A DNA stretch of 11,523 nt from Oscillospiraceae bacterium (GTDB lineage Bacteria; Bacillota; Clostridia; Oscillospirales; Oscillospiraceae). Shown here one piece after another: positions 1 through 5,090 of this stretch; the stretch's first letter is position 1, and every line of letters begins with the position of its first letter. A program made the translations under genes and the position numbers. The stretch spans positions 1 to 11,523 of the forward strand of contig WQVW01000023.1 of the NCBI GenBank assembly GCA_009785655.1, read 5' to 3'. Under the pieces are notes generated by a model that worked only from the letters and a program-made list of their open reading frames with translations, did not search any database and had not been told where the DNA came from.

Positions 1-210
1 GAAAATGTTGTTAAATCCGCGTTTCGGAACACGTCTAGCCAGCGGCATTTGGCCGCCTTCAAATCCGATACGAACGCCGCCGCCGGAACGCGATTTCTGC
101 CCCTTGTGTCCGCGGCAAGACGTCTTGCCATGTCCGGAGGCTCTTCCACGGCCGACGCGTTTTTTATAATGCGTCGATCCCGCCTCGGGAATAAGCTCAT
201 GTAATTGCAT
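1..210 (-). CDS. rplO: 50S ribosomal protein L15 (uL15), N-terminal part
   Basis: Seventy codons are present, reading inward from an ATG at 210; the rest of the gene (family length about 146 residues) lies beyond the left edge. The protein begins MQLHELIPEAGSTHYKKR and continues into the Gly/Arg/Lys-rich stretch (VGRGRASGHGKTS, then GGQMPLARRVPKRGF) that is diagnostic of L15, where the basic extended N-terminus threads into 23S rRNA. L15 is a late-assembly protein of the large subunit. A purine-rich AAGGGGG precedes the ATG, and rpmD ends 21 bp upstream. In the spc order secY normally follows, but that cannot be seen here. Identification is secure. Confidence 0.97.
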   Translation of the reverse strand, partial: MQLHELIPEAGSTHYKKRVGRGRASGHGKTSCRGHKGQKSRSGGGVRIGFEGGQMPLARRVPKRGFNNIF

Positions 211-231
211 ATTCTTCGACCCCCTTATTCG

Positions 232-411
232 TTACTCTTCTGTAACTGAGAGAAGATACTTAATCTGGTGAATCTTCCCGCGTGTCTGCGGATTGTCCGG
301 TTGAACCGTCTCGCTGCCTATTCGTTTAAGCCCAAGCGACTCCGCCGTCAGAACATGTTTCTCACGGCAACCGGCCAAGCTTTTTACAAGTTTAATTTTC
401 AAGTTAGCCAT
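232..411 (-). CDS. rpmD: 50S ribosomal protein L30 (uL30)
   Basis: A 59-residue protein starting MANLKIKLVKSLAGCREKH, with the L30 pattern of a short beta strand, a VKSLAG loop, the helix LTAESLGLKRIGSE, and a final strand region. L30 binds 23S rRNA near the 5S-binding face of the large subunit. A longer reading from an in-frame ATG at 432 would add seven residues, but that stretch itself contains the Shine-Dalgarno (CTGGAGG, six bases before the ATG at 411), so 411 is the start. The length matches the family (about 58-60). The gene sits between rpsE and rplO as usual in Bacillota. L30 is absent from some bacterial lineages, so its presence is mildly informative about taxonomy. Confidence 0.96.
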   Translation of the reverse strand: MANLKIKLVKSLAGCREKHVLTAESLGLKRIGSETVQPDNPQTRGKIHQIKYLLSVTEE

Positions 412-432
412 TTTCAGCCTCCAGTTGTTCAA

Positions 433-458
433 TAAGGCAAAGGTGTTCCTCGGCCTTA
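433..458 (-). other. Hairpin at the rpsE-rpmD junction
   Basis: On the transcript, TAAGGC (458-453, beginning with the rpsE stop codon) pairs perfectly with GCCTTA (438-433). Inside, a 2x2 internal loop (CG/TT) is followed by AGG/CCT closing an AACA tetraloop, giving nine base pairs. No U-run follows, so it is not a terminator. It lies just upstream of the rpmD Shine-Dalgarno. Its role is unknown; mRNA stability, processing or translational coupling are possible. Confidence 0.5.
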
Positions 459-1004
459 CGCACCTTGAATCTCTTCTATGCTTTTACCGCGAGTCTTCGC
501 CACCTGTTGCGCGTCACGCAGTGATTTCAAGCCGACCATTGTTGCCGCAACAACGTTCTGCGGATTATTTGACCGCAGGCACTTTGTCCTGATGTCAGAT
601 ATTCCAGCAGCCTCTATAACGGCCCTGACTGCTCCGCCGGCGATAACGCCTGTTCCTGGCGGTGCTGGCTTAAGCAACACTCTGCCCGCACCAAATCTGC
701 CGATTACCTCATGCGGAATCGTACTGCCGGAAACGGTCACTGTCGTTACATTCTTCTTCGCGTCTTCAATCCCTTTGCGGATTGCCTCAGACACTTCACC
801 GGCCTTACCGAGGCCGAATCCGACCCGGCCTTTGCCGTCTCCGACAACACACAGTGCCGCAAATTTGAATATCCGTCCGCCCTTAACCGTCTTAGATACA
901 CGGTTCAGCGAAACGACTTTTTCAGTAAACTCAGAGGGCGGCTCTTCCCGTCTATTGTCTCGTCTGTTATTGTCTCTGCGATTTCCTCCACCGCTATAAG
1001 CCAT
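456..1004 (-). CDS. rpsE: 30S ribosomal protein S5 (uS5) with Arg/Asp/Asn-rich N-terminal tail
   Basis: The protein has 182 residues against about 166 in typical bacteria. Residues 1-24 form a polar tail (GGGNRRDNNRRDNRREEPP). The S5 double-stranded-RNA-binding fold starts near residue 25 (SEFTEKVVSLNRVSKTVKGG), and the C-terminal domain contains the characteristic stretch RVLLKPAPPGTGVIAGGAVRAV, split here around residues 108-128. S5 lies on the solvent side of the 30S subunit at the mRNA entry pore and affects decoding accuracy. The ATG at 1004 is preceded by a strong AGGAGGAGA. The 109-bp gap from rplR is unusually long and folds into two hairpins. The tail shares RRDN motifs with the S3 tail encoded in the same operon. 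Confidence 0.98.
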   Translation of the reverse strand: MAYSGGGNRRDNNRRDNRREEPPSEFTEKVVSLNRVSKTVKGGRIFKFAALCVVGDGKGRVGFGLGKAGEVSEAIRKGIEDAKKNVTTVTVSGSTIPHEVIGRFGAGRVLLKPAPPGTGVIAGGAVRAVIEAAGISDIRTKCLRSNNPQNVVAATMVGLKSLRDAQQVAKTRGKSIEEIQGA

Positions 1005-1030
1005 AAAAGTCTCCTCCTGCGAAATTTAAT

Positions 1031-1066
1031 GCGCGGCCGGATAGGCTGCAATAGCCCTCCTTGCGC
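1031..1066 (-). other. Second hairpin of the rplR-rpsE gap
   Basis: On the transcript GCGC (1066-1063) pairs with GCGC (1034-1031), GGA (1060-1058) with TCC (1041-1039) and GGCT (1056-1053) with AGCC (1047-1044), enclosing an ATTGC loop. The interior loops are small on one side and four bases on the other. It lies just upstream of the rpsE Shine-Dalgarno and buries a decoy AAGGAGGG sequence. No U-run follows. Role unknown. Confidence 0.42.
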
Positions 1067-1071
1067 AGAAC

Positions 1072-1110
1072 GTTTCGCTCCTACCCTTGTGCGGGTCGGA
1101 ACCGCGAAAC
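1072..1110 (-). other. First hairpin of the rplR-rpsE gap
   Basis: Three bases after the rplR stop codon the transcript folds as GTTTCGC (1110-1104) with GCGAAAC (1078-1072), a three-base GGT bulge, TCC/GGA, a single mismatch, then ACCC/GGGT around a six-base loop: fourteen base pairs in all. There is no trailing U-run, so it is not an intrinsic terminator. The strand GTTCCGACCCGCAC inside it equals, from memory, a conserved segment of 23S rRNA domain IV. Confidence 0.6.
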
Positions 1111-1113
1111 ATG

Positions 1114-1473
1114 TTAAAACGTCAGTCCACCCTCACGGGCAGCCTCGGCCAATTCTTTAACGCGACCATGATAGATGTATCCGCCTCTGTCAAAAACAAC
1201 GGTTTCGATACCTTTTGCTTTTGCACGTTCGGCAACCATCTGTCCGACTTTGCGGGCAGCGTCTTTGTTACCGCCAGAACCCTCAAACTCTTTTTCCAAC
1301 GAAGACGCAGCACAGAGCGTATTGCCCGCTGTGTCATCTATAATTTGCGCGTAAATATGTTTGTCACTGCGGAATACGTTCAGGCGCGGCCGCTCGGCAG
1401 TACCAGAGATCTTGCCTCGCACACGTCTATGCCGTCTTTTCCGCTGCGCGTTAGTATCAGGTTTCTTAATCAT
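1114..1473 (-). CDS. rplR: 50S ribosomal protein L18 (uL18)
   Basis: A 119-residue L18 with the usual layout: a basic, flexible N-terminus (MIKKPDTNAQRKRRHRRVRG), the conserved segment SGTAERPRLNVFRS followed by KHIYAQIIDD, and the C-terminal signature GGYIYHGRVKELAEAAREGG. L18 binds 5S rRNA together with L5 and delivers it to the central protuberance of the large subunit. The ATG at 1473 has TGGAGTG as ribosome binding site. Length is normal. rplF ends 75 bp upstream, and rpsE begins 109 bp downstream across a structured gap. Confidence 0.98.
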   Translation of the reverse strand: MIKKPDTNAQRKRRHRRVRGKISGTAERPRLNVFRSDKHIYAQIIDDTAGNTLCAASSLEKEFEGSGGNKDAARKVGQMVAERAKAKGIETVVFDRGGYIYHGRVKELAEAAREGGLTF

Positions 1474-1504
1474 TTTTCACACTCCATATCACTGTCTATG
1501 GGGT

Positions 1505-1528
1505 CCCCGCACGATTCTGTCGCGTGGG
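1505..1528 (-). other. Weak hairpin in the rplF-rplR gap
   Basis: In the 75-bp gap the transcript can fold CCCACGCGA (1528-1520) onto TCGTGCGGG (1514-1506) around a CAGAA loop, with one C-A mismatch and one wobble. No U-run follows. It is the weakest of the junction hairpins and may be chance. Confidence 0.3.
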
Positions 1529-1548
1529 ATAAACATTATTGCCAGCCG

Positions 1549-2091
1549 TTATTTTACGCCGGTTTTGCCTTCCTTACGACGGATCACTTCATCAACGTAT
1601 TTAATCCCTTTGCCTTTATAAGGCTCCGGCGGCCGTTTTTTGCGTACATCAGCTGCAAACTGTCCTACAGCTTGTTTGTCAATCCCGCTAATGATCACCT
1701 TGTTCGGAGCCGGCACTTCGATATTGATCGCGTCCGTCTCCTCAATAATCACCTGATGGGAATACCCTAGGTTCATGACAAGCTTTTTCCCCTCTTTAGC
1801 TGCCCTGTAGCCGACACCGTTGATATCAAGCTCTTTCTTAAAACCCTCAGTCACGCCGACAATCATGTTGTTCACCAAAGATCTTGACAGCCCGTGCAAA
1901 GAGCGGTGCCGCGGCACGTCTGTAGATCTGGTAACATTCACGACCGCACCGTCCACTTCGACTGTTATCTCAGGGACAATCTGCCGGGATAGTGTGCCTT
2001 TCGGCCCTTTGACGGTGACAAGATTTGCACCATCCACTTTAATCTCCACACCTGCGGGCAGATCGATCGGGGCTCTTCCTATTCTAGACAT
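1549..2091 (-). CDS. rplF: 50S ribosomal protein L6 (uL6)
   Basis: A 180-residue L6 of normal length. It begins MSRIGRAPIDLPAGVEI, has the two repeated L6 domains (junction near residue 82), and ends with the family signature RPPEPYKGKGIKYVDE followed by a basic tail. L6 sits at the base of the L7/L12 stalk next to the sarcin-ricin loop, the elongation-factor binding site, and is needed for late large-subunit assembly. The ATG at 2091 is preceded by AAGGGGGA. rpsH ends 14 bp upstream, so the pair is probably translationally coupled. Confidence 0.98.
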   Translation of the reverse strand: MSRIGRAPIDLPAGVEIKVDGANLVTVKGPKGTLSRQIVPEITVEVDGAVVNVTRSTDVPRHRSLHGLSRSLVNNMIVGVTEGFKKELDINGVGYRAAKEGKKLVMNLGYSHQVIIEETDAINIEVPAPNKVIISGIDKQAVGQFAADVRKKRPPEPYKGKGIKYVDEVIRRKEGKTGVK

Positions 2092-2105
2092 TTATAAAAT
2101 CCCCC

Positions 2106-2501
2106 TTACCAGACAAACGCAAGGACTTCGCCGCCGACTTTTGCCTCACGAGCTTTTTTATCGGTCATAACGCCCTTAGATGTTGATATAATAGCAATCC
2201 CAAGTCCGCGCAGAACATAAGGCAACTCTTCCGCCCCAGCGTAGACTCTCAACCCGGGCTTAGACACACGGCGCAGCCCGGCAATCGCTTTCTCTGTGCC
2301 ATTATACTTCAGCGTTACCCTGATAACGCCTTGAATATCGTCGTTTATAAGTTGATAGTTTTTTATATATCCCTCTTGCTGCAATATCTCCGCAATCGCC
2401 TTTTTCATTTTAGAGCTGGGTATGTTAACTTGAGGATGTTTAGCCGCCGAAGCGTTCCGGATCCGCGTTAACATATCGGCGATAGGATCTGTTATTTGCA
2501 T
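2106..2501 (-). CDS. rpsH: 30S ribosomal protein S8 (uS8)
   Basis: A 131-residue S8: N-terminal MQITDPIADMLTRIRNA, and the C-terminal signature STSKGVMTDKKAREAKVGGE that contacts 16S rRNA. S8 is a primary binder of helix 21 in the 16S central domain and organises the platform of the 30S subunit. In E. coli it is also the translational repressor of the spc operon through an mRNA mimic of helix 21. The ATG at 2501 has a perfect AAGGAGG about ten bases upstream. The 124-bp gap before it is the longest in the operon and holds a hairpin that looks like an S8 site, together with a second hairpin touching the ribosome binding site, so autogenous control here is a reasonable inference. Confidence 0.98.
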   Translation of the reverse strand: MQITDPIADMLTRIRNASAAKHPQVNIPSSKMKKAIAEILQQEGYIKNYQLINDDIQGVIRVTLKYNGTEKAIAGLRRVSKPGLRVYAGAEELPYVLRGLGIAIISTSKGVMTDKKAREAKVGGEVLAFVW

Positions 2502-2516
2502 GTAAATTTACCTCCT

Positions 2517-2547
2517 TCACATAGAACCGTTGGAGTTTGCGGTGTGA
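2517..2547 (-). promoter_or_regulatory. Hairpin abutting the rpsH ribosome binding site
   Basis: On the transcript, TCAC with ACCG (2547-2540 region) can pair with CGGT and GTGA (2529-2526 and 2520-2517) around a ten-base loop, with a short bulge. The last base of the stem is the first A of the rpsH AAGGAGG (2517-2511). It lies between the candidate S8 site and the start codon and could expose or shield the Shine-Dalgarno. The stem is short, so this is tentative. Confidence 0.35.
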
Positions 2548-2550
2548 CAT

Positions 2551-2588
2551 GGAATCCGTACCCTGGCACAATGCCGGGGCGTAATTCC
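2551..2588 (-). promoter_or_regulatory. Candidate S8-binding site (16S helix 21 mimic) upstream of rpsH
   Basis: The transcript folds as a 38-nt hairpin: GGAAT (2588-2584) with ATTCC (2555-2551); a U-G pair (2583/2556); an unpaired A (2582); C-G (2581/2557); G-C (2580/2558); two bulged bases U2560 and A2559; CCC/GGG; a C-A mismatch; GGCA/TGCC and a TTG loop. In E. coli 16S numbering this matches the S8 core: U594-G645, unpaired A595, pair 596-644, G597-C643, pair 598-640, and bulged U641 and A642. Only the two variable pairs differ (C-G here in both places). S8 binding of such cores in 16S and in spc mRNA is established for E. coli; binding here is inferred. Confidence 0.6.
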
Positions 2589-2625
2589 GTCCGCTGCCGC
2601 AGTAAAACCCCGCAGCCCGACCCAA

Positions 2626-2811
2626 TTACCAGGATGCTTTCCGTACCCCTGGAATCTGCCCTTTATACGCCAAGTTGCGGAAACAGATTCTGCACACGGC
2701 GTAGTCACGCAGATATGCATGCGGGCGGCCGCAGATTTTGCACCTGTTGTAACGCCGGGTGGAGTATTTTGCCGGCTTCTGCTGTTTTAAGATCATTGCT
2801 TTTTTAGCCAT
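2626..2811 (-). CDS. rpsZ: 30S ribosomal protein S14, zinc-binding type Z (uS14)
   Basis: A 61-residue S14 of the short, zinc-containing class. The four ligands are C24, C27, C40 and C43 (CKIC and CRIC), and the protein ends with the conserved GQIPGVRKASW. It binds 16S rRNA in the head of the 30S subunit, next to S3, S10 and S19. The ATG at 2811 follows GGGAGG, which begins at the G of the rplE TAG stop; the gap is 12 bp. Type-Z S14 in the spc position is typical of Bacillota. A zinc-independent paralogue, found in some relatives, would be elsewhere in the genome if present. Confidence 0.98.
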   Translation of the reverse strand: MAKKAMILKQQKPAKYSTRRYNRCKICGRPHAYLRDYAVCRICFRNLAYKGQIPGVRKASW

Positions 2812-2823
2812 GATTAAGCCTCC

Positions 2824-3366
2824 CTATTGTGTGATGAATGGCGTGCCAAGCTCTGTTAACAGCTCTCTCGCCTCTTCATCGGTCTTCGCGGTTGTGCAGA
2901 TTACAATGTCCATACCGCGAATCTGCTCAATCTTGTCATAGTCAATCTCTGGGAACACAAGCTGCTCTTTCAAGCCCAGCGCGTAGTTCCCGCGTCCGTC
3001 GAACGAGTTTGTGCTGATACCGCGGAAGTCACGCACACGCGGCAATGCCACATTCAACAGTCTGTCCAAGAATTCCCACATTCTGTCGGATCTTAACGTG
3101 ACCTTCACGCCGACCGGCATTCCTTCACGCAGTTTAAAGTTCGCGACAGACTTGCGCGCTTTGGTCACAACAGCTTTCTGTCCTGTAATCGTTGAGATGT
3201 CACGCACCACTGCTTCAATCGCTTTTGCGTTATCCCTGGCGTCTCCGCAACCGACGTTTACAACGATTTTTTCCAGACGCGGCACTTCCATTACGCTTTT
3301 GTAGTTGAACTTGCGCATCAACGCGGGAGCAACCTCGTCCTGATATTTCTTCTTCATTCTAGTCAT
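2824..3366 (-). CDS. rplE: 50S ribosomal protein L5 (uL5)
   Basis: A 180-residue L5 of normal length, with the signature region PRLEKIVVNVGCGDA near residues 29-43 and the conserved RDFRGIS and GRGNYALGLKEQLVFPEI segments in the second half. L5 binds 5S rRNA with L18 in the central protuberance and forms an intersubunit bridge with S13 in the 30S head. The ATG at 3366 follows GGGAGGGGG; an in-frame ATG three codons later is too far from it to be preferred. rplX ends 18 bp upstream. In E. coli the S8 repressor site lies at this rplX-rplE junction; here the junction is short and I see no comparable hairpin. Confidence 0.98.
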   Translation of the reverse strand: MTRMKKKYQDEVAPALMRKFNYKSVMEVPRLEKIVVNVGCGDARDNAKAIEAVVRDISTITGQKAVVTKARKSVANFKLREGMPVGVKVTLRSDRMWEFLDRLLNVALPRVRDFRGISTNSFDGRGNYALGLKEQLVFPEIDYDKIEQIRGMDIVICTTAKTDEEARELLTELGTPFITQ

Positions 3367-3384
3367 AAATAACGAGCCCCCTCC

Positions 3385-3690
3385 CTATATTGCCGCGCCG
3401 CACTTTTTGCAGACGCGGACTTTTTCCCCGCCTTCAAATTTGTGCGCCGGCCTTGTCGGTTTGTCGCATTTCGGGCAAACACGCATGACCTTGCTGGCAT
3501 ATATCGGCGTTTCTTTTTTGATTATGCCGCCTTCTTCACCCTGTTTGCGCGGTTTTTGGTGCCGCTTAGCAACGTTCACGCCCTCTACAAGGACTTTGCC
3601 GCCTTTAGGGTCAGCACTGATTACTTTGCCCTGCTTGCCTTTGTCCCTGCCGGAAAGGACAACAACGGTGTCATTGGTCTTGATATTCAT
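3385..3690 (-). CDS. rplX: 50S ribosomal protein L24 (uL24) with a C4 zinc-ribbon motif
   Basis: A 101-residue L24. The N-terminal KOW fold (residues 1-45, containing VVVLSGRDKGKQGKV) is followed by the conserved KRHQKPRKQGEEGGIIKKE stretch. Four cysteines, C72, C75, C94 and C97 (CPKC and CKKC), form a likely zinc ribbon, as in many L24 proteins that have not lost it. L24 is one of the first proteins to bind the 5' domain of 23S rRNA and nucleates large-subunit assembly. The ribosome binding site TAGGAGGGG overlaps the rplN stop codon (10-bp gap), a sign of translational coupling. Confidence 0.98.
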   Translation of the reverse strand: MNIKTNDTVVVLSGRDKGKQGKVISADPKGGKVLVEGVNVAKRHQKPRKQGEEGGIIKKETPIYASKVMRVCPKCDKPTRPAHKFEGGEKVRVCKKCGAAI

Positions 3691-3700
3691 TGCGCCCCTC

Positions 3701-4069
3701 CTATATTACTTCCGGGGCAAGCGACAGGATCTTCATATATCCTTTGTCACGTAGCTCCCTAGCCACAGGGCCGAATATACGCGTGCCCTCCGGATTCTTG
3801 TCTTCTTTTATCAGAACAGCCGCGTTCTCGTCAAACCGGACGTAAGTCCCGTCGGCACGGCGGACGCCTTTAGCGGTTCTGACAATCACCGCACGGACAA
3901 CTTTGCCCTTCTTAACAGTTCCGCCCGGTGCGGCTTTGCGGACAGACGCCACAATAACGTCACCCACTCCGCCGTATTTCCGTCCGGAGCCGCCCAAAAC
4001 GCGGATACACTTTATCTCTTTAGCCCCCGTGTTATCGGCGACTTTAAGATACGATTCTTGTTGTATCAC
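3701..4069 (-). CDS. rplN: 50S ribosomal protein L14 (uL14)
   Basis: A 122-residue L14, the family's usual length, beginning IQQESYLKVADNTGAKE and ending with the signature region GTRIFGPVARELRDKGYMKI. L14 binds 23S rRNA at the subunit interface, contacts 16S rRNA in an intersubunit bridge, and is the docking site of the silencing factor RsfS in many bacteria. The start codon is GTG at 4069, with AAGGAG nine bases upstream. Immediately before that site is a perfect 18-bp palindrome in the 38-bp gap after rpsQ, similar to the sequence before the rplB ribosome binding site. Confidence 0.98.
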   Translation of the reverse strand: MIQQESYLKVADNTGAKEIKCIRVLGGSGRKYGGVGDVIVASVRKAAPGGTVKKGKVVRAVIVRTAKGVRRADGTYVRFDENAAVLIKEDKNPEGTRIFGPVARELRDKGYMKILSLAPEVI

Positions 4070-4085
4070 TCTCAGTCACTCCTTT

Positions 4086-4103
4086 AATTGACAATTGTCA
4101 ATT
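4086..4103. repeat. Perfect 18-bp palindrome upstream of rplN
   Basis: AATTGACAATTGTCAATT is its own reverse complement and directly abuts the rplN Shine-Dalgarno. It contains a TTGACAATTG core that recurs at 7574-7586 before rplB and, as TTGACAAT, in the rny leader. It could be a short intergenic repeat, an RNA hairpin or a protein-binding site. Confidence 0.65.
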
Positions 4104-4107
4104 GCCG

Positions 4108-4377
4108 TTACTTCGCCTTCTCTATGATTTCGACTAAGCGCCATCTCTTGTCTTTAGACAAAGGCCTTGTCTCCATAACGCGCACACGGTCACCCATGCC
4201 GCACGCATTTTCTTCGTCGTGCGCTTTCAGTTTATACGTACGCTTTATTATTTTCTTGTAAAGCGGGTGTTGAACCCTGTCTTCAACCGCGACAACGATT
4301 GTTTTGTCCATCTTGTCGGACACCACTTTGCCGACACGAGTCTTCCTGCTTGATGACCTCTTTTCCATCTCGCTCAT
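4108..4377 (-). CDS. rpsQ: 30S ribosomal protein S17 (uS17)
   Basis: An 89-residue S17 with an OB-fold. RKTRVGKVVSDKMDKTIVVAVE is the N-terminal signature (about residues 11-32), followed by the conserved HPLYKKIIKRTYKLKAHDEEN and the RPLSKDKRWRLVEI end. S17 is a primary 16S binder at the junction of the body and central domain. Its ATG (4377) overlaps the rpmC TGA by one base (TGATG), so translation is probably coupled. GGGAGG lies nine bases upstream, inside rpmC. A second in-frame ATG three codons later is less well placed. Confidence 0.97.
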   Translation of the reverse strand: MSEMEKRSSSRKTRVGKVVSDKMDKTIVVAVEDRVQHPLYKKIIKRTYKLKAHDEENACGMGDRVRVMETRPLSKDKRWRLVEIIEKAK

Positions 4378-4586
4378 CAGGCTTTACCTCCCTGCTCTTC
4401 AAGCTCTTTCTGGCGAATAACCGTTTTGACTCTTGCGATGTCTTTCCTCACTTGCGCGATACGCAGTGGATTGTCAAGCTGGTTTGTGGCGTGCTGCATT
4501 CTTAAAAAGAAGAGGTCTTTTTTCAGGCCGACAAGCCGATCATTGAGCTCATTTGGGCTCAAGCCTCTTACCTCAGTTGCCTTCAT
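4377..4586 (-). CDS. rpmC: 50S ribosomal protein L29 (uL29)
   Basis: A 69-residue all-helical L29, beginning MKATEVRGLSPNELNDRL and carrying the family signature around NPLRIAQVRKDIARVKT. L29 sits at the peptide exit tunnel next to L23, where trigger factor and the signal recognition particle dock. The ATG at 4586 lies inside the end of rplP (14-bp overlap in a different frame), preceded by an AGGTGG site within rplP. At the other end its stop overlaps the rpsQ start. It is therefore tightly locked between two coupled genes. Confidence 0.97.
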   Translation of the reverse strand: MKATEVRGLSPNELNDRLVGLKKDLFFLRMQHATNQLDNPLRIAQVRKDIARVKTVIRQKELEEQGGKA

Positions 4587-5085
4587 CTACGTCACCACCT
4601 GTATCTGTCTCCGGCTCACTCACTGTCTCGACCGCCGGTTCCGTATTGCGGTATACCCCTACCGCGTGTATCGGGCCGCCTTCACGCTTTATGAACTTCG
4701 TCTTACAAGGCAACTTATGCCCGGCAAGTCTCAGTGCTTCACGCGCAACCTCTTCGGTCACTCCGCCGATTTCAAACAACACTCTGCCCGGTTTTACGAC
4801 GGCTACCCAATACTCGGGCGAACCTTTACCGGAACCCATCCGTGTTTCAGCCGGTTTTGCTGTGACTGGTTTCGACGGGAAGATTTTGATCCACACCTTG
4901 CCGCCTCTTTTACTGTGACGCGTCATCGCAATACGTGCGGCTTCTATTTGATTCGACGTAATCCACGACGGGCTGGTTGCCTGTATGGCGTAGTCACCGT
5001 ATGTGATCGTGTTCCCGCGGGTCGCTGTGCCTTTCATGCGTCCTCTGTGAACTTTTCTGTATTTAACTCTTTTTGGTAAAAGCAT
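4573..5085 (-). CDS. rplP: 50S ribosomal protein L16 (uL16) with acidic C-terminal tail
   Basis: Residues 1-134 are a complete L16: MLLPKRVKYRKVHRGRMKG, the ITSNQIEAARIAMTR helix, and TRMGSGKGSPEYWVAVVKPG near residue 81-100, the loop that reaches the A- and P-site tRNAs at the peptidyl-transferase centre. The total is 170 residues against about 137-145 normally: residues 135-170 are an extra tail, strongly acidic at its end (TEPAVETVSEPETDTGG). The last codons of that tail overlap rpmC by 14 bp. The ATG at 5085 follows AGGAGGGC, which is encoded within the last codons of rpsC (5-bp gap). Function as L16 is certain; the tail's role is unknown. Confidence 0.97.
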   Translation of the reverse strand: MLLPKRVKYRKVHRGRMKGTATRGNTITYGDYAIQATSPSWITSNQIEAARIAMTRHSKRGGKVWIKIFPSKPVTAKPAETRMGSGKGSPEYWVAVVKPGRVLFEIGGVTEEVAREALRLAGHKLPCKTKFIKREGGPIHAVGVYRNTEPAVETVSEPETDTGGDVDEGN

Positions 5086-5090
5086 CGTTA

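Noticed and set aside
412..432. Upstream ATG for rpmD, seven codons earlier
   Set aside because: The codons it would add contain the Shine-Dalgarno of the standard start at 411, and the family begins there.
478..999. 173-codon open frame on the plus strand, opposite rpsE
   Set aside because: It is the antisense shadow of a certain S5 gene; no ribosome binding site or family resemblance.
905..1051. 49-codon frame starting TTG after a strong AAGGAGGG in the rplR-rpsE gap
   Set aside because: The site is only three bases before the TTG, is buried in a hairpin, and the frame overlaps rpsE. No family resemblance.
2440..2625. 61-codon frame in the rpsZ-rpsH gap reading into rpsH
   Set aside because: It starts at a TTG right after the rpsZ stop without a ribosome binding site, resembles nothing, and overlaps rpsH in another frame; the gap is better explained as structured RNA.
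4086..4103. TTGACA in the palindrome before rplN as a -35 box
   Set aside because: At 17 bp spacing there is no -10-like sequence, and the element abuts the ribosome binding site, leaving no room for a promoter.
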